The position numbers and the translations under genes are program-made. A DNA stretch of 64,000 nucleotides from Rhynchopus euleeides. Lineage: Eukaryota; Euglenozoa; Diplonemea; Diplonemida; Diplonemidae. A model generated the notes under the pieces. It was not told the origin of the DNA, ran no database searches, and saw only the letters and a list, made by a program, of their open reading frames with translations. Below are positions 9,737-20,351 of the stretch, piece after piece (the stretch's first letter is position 1; every line of letters starts with the position of its first letter). Location of the stretch: contig OY723245.1 of assembly GCA_963210315.1 (NCBI GenBank), positions 2,529,580 to 2,593,579 on the forward strand, in the 5' to 3' direction.

Positions 9737-11613
9737 TGCGCACCTCTGCGAGGTTGCCCCAATACTTTCCGCACCTCTGCGAGGTTGCCCCGATATTTTC
9801 CGCATCTCTGCGAGGTTGCCCCAATATTTTCCGCACCTCTACGAGGTTGCCCCGATATTTTCCGCACCTCTGCGAGGTTGCCCCAATATTTTCCGCACCT
9901 CTGCGAGGTTGCCCCAATACTTTCCGCACCTCTGCGAGGTTGCCCCGATATTTTCCGCATCTCTGCGAGGTTGCCCCAATATTTTCCGCACCTCTACGAG
10001 GTTGCCCCAATACTTTCCGCACCTCTACGAGGTTGCCCCGATACTTTCCGCACCTCGACGAGGTTGCCCCGATATTTTCCGCATCTCTGCGAGGTTGCCC
10101 CAATATTTTCCGCACCTCTGCGAGGTTGCCCCGATACTTTCCGCACCTCTGCGAGGTTGCCCCAATATTTTCCGCACCTCTGCGAGGTTGCCCCGATACT
10201 TTCCGCACCTCTGCGAGGTTGGCCCGATATTTTCCGCACCTCTGCGAGGTTGCCCCAATATTTTCCGCACCTCTACGAGGTTGCCCCAATACTTTCCGCA
10301 CCTCTGCGAGGTTGCCCCAATACTTTCCGCACCTCTACGAGGTTGCCCCGATATTTTCCGCACCTCTGCGAGGTTGCCCCAATATTTTCCGCACCTCTAC
10401 GAGGTTGCCCCGATATTTTCCGCACCTCTGCGAGGTTGCCCCGATACTTTCCGCACCTCTACGAGGTTGCCCCAATACTTTCCGCACCTCTACGAGGTTG
10501 CCCCAATATTTTCCGCACCTCTACGAGGTTGCCCCGATATTTTCCGCACCTCTGCGAGGTTGCCCCGATACTTTCCGCACCTCTGCGAGGTTGTCCCAAT
10601 ATTTTCCGCACCTCTACGAGGTTGCCCCAATACTTTCCGCACCTCGACGAGGTTGCCCCGATATTTTCCGCACCTCTGCGAGGTTGCCCCAATATTTTCC
10701 GCACCTCTACTAGGTTGCCCCAATACTTTCCGCACCTCTGCGAGGTTGCCCCGATATTTTCCGCACCTCTACGAGGTTGCCCCGATATTTTCCGCACCTC
10801 TGCGAGGTTGCCCCGATACTTTCCGCACCTCTACGAGGTTGCCCCAATACTTTCCGCACCTCGACGAGGTTGCCCCGATATTTTCCGCACCTCTGCGAGG
10901 TTGCCCCAATATTTTCCGCACCTCTACGAGGTTGCCCCAATACTTTCCGCACCTCTACGAGGTTGCCCCAATATTTTCCGCACCTCTACGAGGTTGCCCC
11001 GATATTTTCCGCACCTCTGCGAGGTTGCCCCGATACTTTCCGCACCTCTGCGAGGTTGTCCCAATATTTTCCGCACCTCTACGAGGTTGCCCCAATACTT
11101 TCCGCACCTCGACGAGGTTGCCCCGATATTTTCCGCACCTCTGCGAGGTTGCCCCAATATTTTCCGCACCTCTACTAGGTTGCCCCAATACTTTCCGCAC
11201 CTCTGCGAGGTTGCCCCGATATTTTCCGCACCTCTACGAGGTTGCCCCGATATTTTCCGCACCTCTGCGAGGTTGCCCCGATACTTTCCGCACCTCTACG
11301 AGGTTGCCCCAATACTTTCCGCACCTCGACGAGGTTGCCCCGATATTTTCCGCACCTCTGCGAGGTTGCCCCAATATTTTCCGCACCTCTACGAGGTTGC
11401 CCCAATACTTTCCGCACCTCGACGAGGTTGCCCCGATATTTTCCGCACCTCTGCGAGGTTGCCCCAATATTTTCCGCACCTCTACGAGGTTGCCCCAATA
11501 CTTTCCGCACCTCTGCGAGGTTGCCCCGATATTTTCCGCACCTCTACGAGGTTGCCCCGATATTTTCCGCACCTCTGCGAGGTTGCCCCGACATTTTCCG
11601 CACCTTGACGAGG
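9737..11613. repeat. 31-bp satellite, subfamily A (60 monomers)
   Basis: The monomer core is TTGCCCCRATAYTTTCCGCA followed by CCTCTNCGAGG, exactly 31 bp. Variants interchange AATATTTT, GATATTTT, AATACTTT and GATACTTT, and TGC, TAC or CGA in the dyad. Every monomer keeps the inverted repeat ACCTC-NNN-GAGGT. A 15-monomer (465-bp) higher-order unit is repeated: the rare TTGTCCC variant lies at 10591 and 11056, and the rare CTACTAGG variant recurs 465 bp apart near 10708 and 11173. Long frames are open on both strands because the monomer has few stops and 31 is not a multiple of 3; they are not genes. Confidence 0.95.
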
Positions 11614-14600
11614 TTGCCCCAGCATCTTCCGCATCTTGGCGAGGTTGCCCCAGCATTTTCCGCACCTCGGCGAGGTTGCCCCAGCATCTTCCGCGCCTTG
11701 GCGAGGTTGTCCCAGCATCTTCCGCACCTCGGCGAGGTTGCCCCAGCATTTTCCGCACCTTGACGAGGTTGCCCCAGCATTTTCCGCACCTCGGCGAGGT
11801 TGCCCCAGCATCTTCCGCGCCTTGGCGAGGTTGTCCCAGCATCTTCCGCACCTTGACGAGGTTGCCCCAGCATCTTCCGCACCTCGGCGAGGTTGCCCCA
11901 GCCTGTTCCGCATCTTGGCGAGGTTGCCCCAGCATCTTCCGCACCTTGACGAGGTTGCCCCAGCATCTTCCGCACCTCGGCGAGGTTGCCCCAGCATCTT
12001 CCGCATCTTGGCGAGGTTGCCCCAGCATTTTCCGCACCTCGGCGAGGTTGCCCCAGCATCTTCCGCACCTCGGCAAGGTTGCCCCAGCCTGTTCCGCATC
12101 TTGGCCAGGTTGCCCCAGCATCTTCCGCATCTTGGCGAGGTTGCCCCAGCATTTTCCGCACCTCGGCGAGGTTGCCCCAGCATCTTCCGCACCTCGGCAA
12201 GGTTGCCCCAGCCTGTTCCGCATCTTGGCGAGGTTGCCCCAGCATCTTCCGCATCTTGGCGAGGTTGCCCCAGCATCTTCCGCACCTCGGCGAGGTTGCT
12301 CCAGCATCTTCCGCATCTTGGCGAGGTTGCCCCAGCATTTTCCGCACCTCGGCGAGGTTGCCCCAGCATCTTCCGCACCTCGGCAAGGTTGCCCCAGCCT
12401 GTTCCGCATCTTGGCGAGGTTGCCCCAGCATTTTCCGCACCTCGGCGAGGTTGCCCCAGCATCTTCCGCACCTCGGCAAGGTTGCCCCAGCCTGTTCCGC
12501 ATCTTGGCGAGGTTGCCCCAGCATCTTCCGCATCTTGGCGAGGTTGCCCCAGCATCTTCCGCACCTCGGCGAGGTTGCTCCAGCCTGTTCCGCATCTTGG
12601 CGAGGTTGCCCCAGCATCTTCCGCATCTTGGCGAGGTTGCCCCAGCATCTTCCGCACCTCGGCGAGGTTGCCCCAGCATCTTCCGCATCTTGGCGAGGTT
12701 GCCCCAGCATTTTCCGCACCTCGGCGAGGTTGCCCCAGCATCTTCCGCACCTCGGCAAGGTTGCCCCAGCCTGTTCCGCATCTTGGCGAGGTTGCCCCAG
12801 CATCTTCCGCATCTTGGCGAGGTTGCCCCAGCATCTTCCGCACCTCGGCGAGGTTGCTCCAGCATCTTCCGCATCTTGGCGAGGTTGCCCCAGCATTTTC
12901 CGCACCTCGGCGAGGTTGCCCCAGCATCTTCCGCACCTCGGCAAGGTTGCCCCAGCCTGTTCCGCATCTTGGCGAGGTTGCCCCAGCATTTTCCGCACCT
13001 CGGCGAGGTTGCCCCAGCATCTTCCGCACCTCGGCAAGGTTGCCCCACCCTGTTCCGCATCTTGGCGAGGTTGCCCCAGCATCTTCCGCATCTTGGCGAG
13101 GTTGCCCCAGCTTCTTCCGCACCTCGGCGAGGTTGCCCCAGCCTGTTCCGCATCTTGGCGAGGTTGCCCCAGCATCTTCCGCACCTCGGCGAGGTTGCTC
13201 CAGCCTGTTCCGCATCTTGGCGAGGTTGCCCCAGCATCTTCCGCATCTTGGCGAGGTTGCCCCAGCATTTTCCGCACCTCGGCGAGGTTGCCCCAGCATC
13301 TTCCGCACCTCGGCAAGGTTGCCCCAGCCTGTTCCGCATCTTGGCGAGGTTGCCCCAGCATCTTCCGCATCTTGGCGAGGTTGCCCCAGCTTCTTCCGCA
13401 CCTCGGCGAGGTTGCCCCAGCCTGTTCCGCATCTTGGCGAGGTTGCCCCAGCATCTTCCGCATCTTGGCGAGGTTGCCCCAGCATCTTCCGCACCTCGGC
13501 GAGGTTGCTCCAGCCTGTTCCGCATCTTGGCGAGGTTGCCCCAGCATCTTCCGCATCTTGGCGAGGTTGCCCCAGCATTTTCCGCACCTCGGCGAGGTTG
13601 CCCCAGCATCTTCCGCACCTCGGCAAGGTTGCCCCAGCCTGTTCCGCATCTTGGCGAGGTTGCCCCAGCATCTTCCGCATCTTGGCGAGGTTGCCCCAGC
13701 TTCTTCCGCACCTCGGCGAGGTTGCCCCAGCCTGTTCCGCATCTTGGCGAGGTTGCCCCAGCATCTTCCGCATCTTGGCGAGGTTGCCCCAGCATCTTCC
13801 GCACCTCGGCGAGGTTGCTCCAGCATCTTCCGCATCTTGGCGAGGTTGCCCCAGCATTTTCCGCACCTCGGCGAGGTTGCCCCAGCATCTTCCGCACCTC
13901 GGCAAGGTTGCCCCAGCCTGTTCCGCATCTTGGCGAGGTTGCCCCAGCATCTTCCGCATCTTGGCGAGGTTGCCCCAGCTTCTTCCGCACCTCGGCGAGG
14001 TTGCCCCAGCCTGTTCCGCATCTTGGCGAGGTTGCCCCAGCATCTTCCGCATCTTGGCGAGGTTGCCCCAGCTTCTTCCGCACCTCGGCGAGGTTGCCCC
14101 AGCCTGTTCCGCATCTTGGCGAGGTTGCCCCAGCATCTTCCGCACCTCGGCAAGGTTGCCCCAGCCTGTTCCGCATCTTGGCGAGGTTGCCCCAGCATCT
14201 TCCGCATCTTGGCGAGGTTGCCCCAGCTTCTTCCGCACCTCGGCGAGGTTGCCCCAGCCTGTTCCGCATCTTGGCGAGGTTGCCCCAGCATCTTCCGCAT
14301 CTTGGCGAGGTTGCCCCAGCTTCTTCCGCACCTCGGCGAGGTTGCCCCAGCCTGTTCCGCATCTTGGCGAGGTTGCCCCAGCATCTTCCGCACCTCGGCA
14401 AGGTTGCCCCAGCCTGTTCCGCATCTTGGCGAGGTTGCCCCAGCATCTTCCGCATCTTGGCGAGGTTGCCCCAGCTTCTTCCGCACCTCGGCGAGGTTGC
14501 CCCAGCCTGTTCCGCATCTTGGCGAGGTTGCCCCAGCATCTTCCGCATCTTGGCGAGGTTGCCCCAGCATCTTCCGCACCTTGACGAGGTTGCCCCAGCA

Positions 14601-15108
14601 TCTTCCGCACCTCGGCGAGGTTGCCCCAGCATTTTCCGCACCTCGGCGAGGTTGCCCCAGCATCTTCCGCATCTTGGCGAGGTTGCCCCAGCATCTTCCG
14701 CACCTCGGCAAGGTTGCCCCAGCCTGTTCCGCATCTTGGCGAGGTTGCCCCAGCATCTTCCGCATCTTGGCGAGGTTGCCCCAGCTTCTTCCGCACCTCG
14801 GCGAGGTTGCCCCAGCCTGTTCCGCATCTTGGCGAGGTTGCCCCAGCATCTTCCGCACCTTGACGAGGTTGCCCCAGCATCTTCCGCACCTCGGCGAGGT
14901 TGCCCCAGCATCTTCCGCATCTTGGCGAGGTTGCCCCAGCATTTTCCGCACCTCGGCGAGGTTGCCCCAGCATCTTCCGCACCTCGGCAAGGTTGCCCCA
15001 GCCTGTTCCGCATCTTGGCGAGGTTGCCCCAGCATCTTCCGCATCTTGGCGAGGTTGCCCCAGCATCTTCCGCACCTTGGCGAGGTTCCCCCAGCCTGTT
15101 CCGCATGG
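11614..15108. repeat. 31-bp satellite, subfamily B (113 monomers)
   Basis: This continues the A array in the same phase, but AATATTTT becomes AGCATCTT, AGCATTTT, AGCTTCTT or AGCCTGTT, and the dyad becomes CACCTCGGCGAGG, CACCTCGGCAAGG, CATCTTGGCGAGG or CACCTTGACGAGG. From the first TTGCCCC at 9754 to the last TTCCCCC at 15086 is 5332 bp, exactly 172 x 31, so the whole 173-monomer array has no net insertion or deletion. Monomer types recur in short fixed orders, again pointing to higher-order units. Non-coding satellite. Confidence 0.95.
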
Positions 15109-16448
15109 CTCGCCGTGTAGGCGACCTTGCTTTTTTTGCCGGCTTGCCGCGCTGTGCCCTGGAGCGCCGTGGTCTCCGACGTTCTTGAACCAAGCTTGAG
15201 GATTCTCTGGCAGAGGTTCACTATGTCCTTCACGTCTCAACGGGTTCTTCGGGTGTCCCATTCAAAAAAACCACCCGAATAATATGAAGACTTTGCTAAA
15301 CTGGACCCAACTCCCCATACTCTTTTTTTTGCCATTTTTCAGCATTTTCCCCCGATTTTTCGGTTTTTTTTTGTTGAAAAAATTTATTTTTTGTCCAAAA
15401 TCGACACCCCCCTCATTCACTTGCCTCAATCCCCCCGTCACACCGCCGCCACCACCACCACCATCCCTTCCTCACTCGGAGGGGCAAGGGGGGGGGTGAT
15501 GGCGTTGGGGGGTGATGTGCTTGGTCTCTTCGATGGTATTTTCTCTGCGGTTCGACGTGGCGTCTCTTGTCTTATGAAACTGCTGCTGTGCAGGGGGGCT
15601 CGCGGTGATGGCCTGCCCTCGACCGCCTCCTGGACAGCATGTGGTAGCGGGAGGGGGGGGGGTGGAGCGGGGATGGGGTGGGTTGAATACGTGCGTCTTG
15701 TTATTATTGCGCACAGATCTTCAACGGAATGTGAACTGCTTTTTCGGAAGAAATAGAACGAAATGGAGGTCTGTGTGTGTGTGGTGTGGGGGGTGGGAGG
15801 GGAGTGGGCTATGTGTGTGGTGCGACTGGGGGTTAGCGCACCGCCCCCCCCCCTCCCCCCGTCTCTGCGGCGAACATTATTTTTTTTGCACATTGTCGCC
15901 ACTTTCAGAGCTGCCTTCACCGCCTTATAGTCGGTTCACACAAACACCTATCCCAAGAACGACAGCGAATCATGAGGACGACCCTCTGGTGCCAACAGTG
16001 GTGGGGGGTTTGCATGTAGTATAGGGGGTGGGGCCGATGGGCTTCGCCACTAGGCTGTGTAAGTTTCCTCCAGAGTTTTGGAGGGGCTAGCTTTTATGCT
16101 GCACTTCAGGGTGTAGTCCTACCCACCGCCCTTCAGCCAATATACAATTACAACGCCTCTTGTGTGAGGGGCCAGGGCGAAAGGAAAAGGCTCGCGCAAC
16201 ACAGCATCTTTAGATGAAAACAAATCAACAAACAAAAGAGAAAACCTTTTGGCTGCGGTGTGCTGGGCCGTCCTCTGCATCGTTAGCTCCGTCGCCGATA
16301 CAGAAAAAAAGCGTGAGAAACTTGGCAGAAAAAGAAGTCAGAAGATGATTTGCTCGGAGGCCCCCACCCAGCCCCCGCCTCCCCATCCACCCGCACTGCC
16401 TGCTCCCTGCCTGCTTGTCCCCACTCGACCGACAGGAAGGGGGCGACC
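15109..16448. other. Satellite flank to EXO1; no gene
   Basis: The stretch is T-rich from 15300 to 15400, has G runs near 15650 and C runs near 15845, and has no coherent coding frame. A lone copy of a foldback arm lies near 15397. A pyrimidine-rich tract ending in CAG at 16435 is the likely splice acceptor for the EXO1 message. Confidence 0.6.
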
Positions 16449-18545
16449 ATGGGCATCAAGGGGCTGCTCCCCGCTGTGAAGGACACAGCAGAGTCCTGCC
16501 ACGTTGGTGTCTTCAAAGGCAAGACCGTTGGGGTTGACGGGTATGTGTGGCTCCATCGTGCCTGTGTCAACTGTGCCTATGAGCTGTGTGTCGGCCTGCG
16601 CACCAAGAGCTACATAACCTACTTCCTGTCGCGGGTGCAGATGCTTCTGGATGCCGGTGTGACCCCCATCGTGGTGCTGGACGGGGCGGACATGCCGCTG
16701 AAGGACTCGACGAACGATGCGCGGCACAAACGCCGCGAAGCCAGCCACCAGAAGGCAAAGGCGTGCCTCGAGAAGGGCGACAAGCTGCAGGCGGCACAGC
16801 ACTACGCCTCTGCATTTGACATCACACCCGACTTGGCCCAGTCTGTGGCACAGGTGCTTCGGAACAACGGGATCCAGACCGTCATCGCGCCCTACGAGGC
16901 GGATGGCCAGCTGGCATACCTTGCGAAAACGGGGAAGATCCATGCCGCCATCACAGAGGACAGCGACCTGATTGCCCACGGGGTGCGCAGGGTCTTTACG
17001 AAGATGGACAACACCGGGATGGGCGAGCTGTACTCCATCGAGAAGGTCATCCCAGCTGCGCTGGGCCTCGATTCCACAGCCGCTGGGGTGACCCCGGAGA
17101 GCCACTACGAGAAGTTCCTCATGCACTGCATCCTGTGCGGGTGCGACTATCTCTCGAACCTCAAAGGGCTGGGGCAGAAGAAGGCAGCAGAGCTGGCACG
17201 GGGTGCCTCAACAATCGACGAGGCGCTGACCTGCTTTGCTATGACGACAGCAGGTGCTTCCCTCACTCGGCAGGAGATCGGGCAGTATAAGTGTGGGTAC
17301 CTCAAGTCCCTGTTTGTCTTCAAGCACCAGAGGGTCATCGACCCTGCGACCAAGAAGCTGGAGACAGCAACCCCTCTGGGGGGTTCGTGCGAGCTTCGGA
17401 GCTTTGTCGAACAGCACGTGGAGGGGGGTATCGATAAGCTGATCGGTCCTGAGTGGGGCCAGGGCGTGGTGTCTGGGGTGATTGAGCTGCGCATCGACCC
17501 GACAACCCTCGCCACCTATGAAGGTAAGTACAATGACAACGTCGATCTGTCTTTTAAGCTGCGGAACAAAGCGTCGAGCATGAAGCAGATGACCCTCTTC
17601 GACTGCATGAAGGTGGCCAAGAAGGAGGCCCCCAAGGCGCAGGGCGGGGCGAAGGCTACCCCCAAGCGGCCCAAAGCAGCCTCGGCACAGACAGTGCCGG
17701 CGAAACAGCAAAGCGTCTCCCGCAACCCATTCACGTTAATGCAGAAAAACAGCAACAGCCAGCGCCTGGCTAAAAGCTCAGCAGTGACCCCTGATGCTCC
17801 GAAGACGCCACGCGTCGCTGACCCCGTGACGCCAGGAGCAGAGGGGTCACCTGCTGTTCGCCTTGATGCCGAGCCTGTTGACTGCAACGAGGTGAGCGCC
17901 GTCCCGAACACGTATTACGTGAGTGGGCATTTTGTGCAGTGCCACGCTGAAGAGCGTGATACGACTACCGAGGGTGGGCACTTGTGCGTGTTGTTCGAGA
18001 GGCGTTCCGAGACACGCGCGAGTGATGTTGTGACTGTATCAGGAAAGCACTTCACCGAGGTCTTCCTCCCCTGTGTCAGCACGCCACACGCACCGGAGTC
18101 TGACAACAAGCTGAAGCGGAAGCGTACTATCACATTCACGACAGGCGAGGAACTGGATGCCGAGGCTGCAGCTGCGAGGCTCCGGCTGCTCGAAACTGTT
18201 GCACCCGATGACGACGGCGTCAGTATCTCGCGCAGCAGTCTTGGCAAGCACTGCAGCGAGGACGGGTGTGCCAGTCCTGAGTCGTCCTCGGCCGATTGCG
18301 ACGATGAGTCTTGCGGCGGTGTACCTGACCTGCCCGAAGATGCCGCTCGTGCGTCTCCCACACACATACAACCTGAGCCTGAGCCTGAGGTCGTGGCTGC
18401 GGACCTCCAGGCCGCCGACAGGGAGCCCAGCGAATCATATGCTGAACCTGTTCCGCAAAATGCAACAGCACCTGCTGCAGCAGCTGGGGGTTCGAACCCT
18501 TTCGCGAAATTCCTCCTCGCGAAGAAACAGCGCCTTGGGTTGTGA
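16449..18545 (+). CDS. EXO1: Exonuclease 1 (XPG/Rad2 family 5' nuclease)
   Basis: Intronless gene of 698 residues. The start MGIKGLLPAV is the universal Rad2-family N-terminus, and the ATG lies 13 nt after an acceptor-like ...CGACAG. The XPG-N region spans ~1-100 and XPG-I ~130-235. The metal and substrate residues fall where they do in human EXO1: D30, H36, D78 (VVLDGAD), R92, E150 and D152 (YEADGQ), and D171 and D173 (EDSD). The last aspartate is in GCDYLSNLKGLG (~233), which opens the helix-hairpin-helix region. The protein should resect 5' ends and remove flaps in mismatch and break repair in the nucleus. Residues after ~370 are low-complexity, Ser/Pro/Lys-rich, as in other EXO1 proteins. 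That tail contains QMTLFDCM, which superficially resembles a PCNA-binding motif but lacks its paired aromatics. The C-terminus FAKFLLAKKQRLGL is compact and basic. Confidence 0.95.
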   Translation: MGIKGLLPAVKDTAESCHVGVFKGKTVGVDGYVWLHRACVNCAYELCVGLRTKSYITYFLSRVQMLLDAGVTPIVVLDGADMPLKDSTNDARHKRREASHQKAKACLEKGDKLQAAQHYASAFDITPDLAQSVAQVLRNNGIQTVIAPYEADGQLAYLAKTGKIHAAITEDSDLIAHGVRRVFTKMDNTGMGELYSIEKVIPAALGLDSTAAGVTPESHYEKFLMHCILCGCDYLSNLKGLGQKKAAELARGASTIDEALTCFAMTTAGASLTRQEIGQYKCGYLKSLFVFKHQRVIDPATKKLETATPLGGSCELRSFVEQHVEGGIDKLIGPEWGQGVVSGVIELRIDPTTLATYEGKYNDNVDLSFKLRNKASSMKQMTLFDCMKVAKKEAPKAQGGAKATPKRPKAASAQTVPAKQQSVSRNPFTLMQKNSNSQRLAKSSAVTPDAPKTPRVADPVTPGAEGSPAVRLDAEPVDCNEVSAVPNTYYVSGHFVQCHAEERDTTTEGGHLCVLFERRSETRASDVVTVSGKHFTEVFLPCVSTPHAPESDNKLKRKRTITFTTGEELDAEAAAARLRLLETVAPDDDGVSISRSSLGKHCSEDGCASPESSSADCDDESCGGVPDLPEDAARASPTHIQPEPEPEVVAADLQAADREPSESYAEPVPQNATAPAAAAGGSNPFAKFLLAKKQRLGL

Positions 18546-18787
18546 CACCTGCTGGTTTGGACTAGCGTTCCCTGCCTGCACAAGAGGTGGCCTCTGCTTC
18601 AGATGGAAAAGTGTAGATTATTGTGTCAAAACCCTAGACGTCATGTGTCACATCCCCCCTCTGCCATCCCTCTACACTTCGGGTTTGTTGTCCTGCCTGC
18701 ATGCACCTCACCAATACCCGACACCCGACCTCGCCACCAGGCACACTACACAATACCTGGTTCTTGGCAGCCTTCTTGGCGGCCAAA

Positions 18788-19783
18788 ATGGCGATGAACG
18801 TCGAAGTGCCTGCGATGCATCCCTTCGATCCCCTTACCAGCCCAGAGGGCCGCCGATATCTCCAAGATGCACCGGTATGTCTGCGTTGCTTGCTGTGCCC
18901 GTGGATTGTGTCATGTCTTCCTTTCAACCCACCCACCTGCAGGCTTACGAAGGTGCCACCCGAAAGTTTCAGTTCCCTGCCGACGTGTCGTTCTGGGATG
19001 ACCTCGTTGAGTTTGTCAGCACCGTGCCCCAGGTATGCTTGGTACACAGACTGTCGTCCACCGCCCCTCCCACAGAAGCCGCCGGGATTCCAAGTCACGC
19101 CGTCGCACAAGCAGGGAGAGAGCTTACGAGTCAACCAACAGCTGTTCGCGGGGTTTGTGCGAGGGTGGGTCGAGCAGCACCCGCATGTTGTGACTGTGAC
19201 TGGCCCAGACGGGGCCTCGACATTCCACGCCTCGAAGCAATTCTGGAACGACACCCTGGCGAAGCTGCGGAAGGGGACGCCCCTGCGCAACATCCCACGG
19301 CGCAACCTGATTGCAGTGCAGAGCAGCCTCAACGATGGTGCCCCTCCTGTGTACACTGATGTCAACGACTGGAATGCTGCTGTCAGAAGCTGGGAGATTG
19401 AGCAGAAGCTGTCACCCACCGACCTCGCCGAGGCGCGGCTGCAGCGGAGACAACACCGATCTCGCCACGAGCAGGCAGAACTAGCGCACCGGGAACGCGA
19501 CAGGGAACGAGAGCGCGAACGCGAGCGCCAGAGGGCACGGCCAAAATCCAACAAATTCCGGCCCCCGTCTGTGGCTGAATCTTCTGTCTGTGCCTCAGAT
19601 ATCGCGTCGCATTACGGCGACCGACGAATCAAACCGACGGCAGTGGTGGATGGCAGCCGTGCATCGTTCTCTTGCAGGCACCAGCCAGCAGGGCTCCCTG
19701 CCGGTGTGCCGCCGCCACCGGTGCCAACGGACAATCCAGGGTTCTGGAGATATGGGGTGCTGCACTACCACGTCCACCAGTAA
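18788..19783 (+). CDS. Unknown three-exon protein with Arg/Glu-rich helix
   Basis: I do not recognise this protein. Exons 18788-18874, 18943-19032 and 19076-19783 join in phase 0 to give 294 residues. Introns are 68 and 43 nt, with GTATG donors and CAG acceptors. The ATG (MAMNVEVPAMHPFD) follows an acceptor-like TTCTTGGCAG ending at 18770. Residues ~60-165 look globular (GFQVTPSHKQ, FAGFVRGWVEQHPHVVTV, FWNDTLAKLRKGTPLRNIPR). Residues ~170-215 form a strongly charged helix with Arg-Glu alternation, and the tail is Pro-rich. There is no signal peptide or TM segment. It starts only ~240 nt after the EXO1 stop and is probably in the same polycistronic unit. The third exon could hold a further intron near its 3' end, but the frame stays open to the TAA. 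Confidence 0.65.
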   Translation: MAMNVEVPAMHPFDPLTSPEGRRYLQDAPVCLRCLLCPWIVSCLPFNPPTCRLTKVPPESFSSLPTCRSGMTSLSLSAPCPRYAWYTDCRPPPLPQKPPGFQVTPSHKQGESLRVNQQLFAGFVRGWVEQHPHVVTVTGPDGASTFHASKQFWNDTLAKLRKGTPLRNIPRRNLIAVQSSLNDGAPPVYTDVNDWNAAVRSWEIEQKLSPTDLAEARLQRRQHRSRHEQAELAHRERDRERERERERQRARPKSNKFRPPSVAESSVCASDIASHYGDRRIKPTAVVDGSRASFSCRHQPAGLPAGVPPPPVPTDNPGFWRYGVLHYHVHQ

Positions 19784-20351
19784 CCCTTGCCCGTTCATGT
19801 TTTCCGCTGTCGGCCGCACCTTGCTTCTTGGCTTGGCTGGCCTCACCCTCGTGCTGGCTGCGCAGAGCCCTCCCAGGGGATGTGGAAGGGGCTCGCCAGC
19901 AACTCACCTCTCAGCGTCCGGTGCCTCAGGCTCCGGATGAACAAAAAACCCCTTATATAGTTTCCTCAGGATCCCTTAGAGGTGTACTGCCACATGTACG
20001 TTAGTGTTCAATTTAGGATTGGGTTTTTTGCAGGCTGTTTTCCGAATCTGGAATTCTGAATGAGCCTGTCTTGTGATGGCGACTTAGAGTTGCCAAGCTC
20101 TTGAAAGAACTGCCGTGTGGCGGTGCAGGTCCGCTGCACTCTCCGCCGCTTCTCAGAGCATGAACTGGAAGGCCCCTCTCAGGGCCCTCTGCCACTCTCC
20201 CCGACCCCATCACCCCACCTTGAACGATGTTTTGACCGTGCCCCTCACCCCCGGTGCGAGGGCCTTGTTCTGCCATCTTTGTGCCCAGACTTCCTCATTG
20301 CATCCACTGTCACACCCACACCCACGTCAAGGTGCTGACACAGCATCGCAC

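Noticed and set aside
9737-15108. CRISPR array
   Set aside because: Repeats are contiguous with no unique spacers, and the genome is eukaryotic.
9708-15261. Very long open frames over the 31-bp array on both strands (over 1200-1800 codons)
   Set aside because: They are open in several frames on both strands at once because the 31-bp monomer has few stop codons and cycles through all frames; every peptide is a translation of the satellite.
17520-17535. Intron donor (GGTAAGTAC) inside EXO1
   Set aside because: The frame stays open and collinear across it, and no in-frame acceptor improves the protein.
18486-18505. tRNA B-box (GGTTCGAACCC) near the EXO1 3' end
   Set aside because: It is part of the EXO1 coding frame; no A-box or cloverleaf is present.
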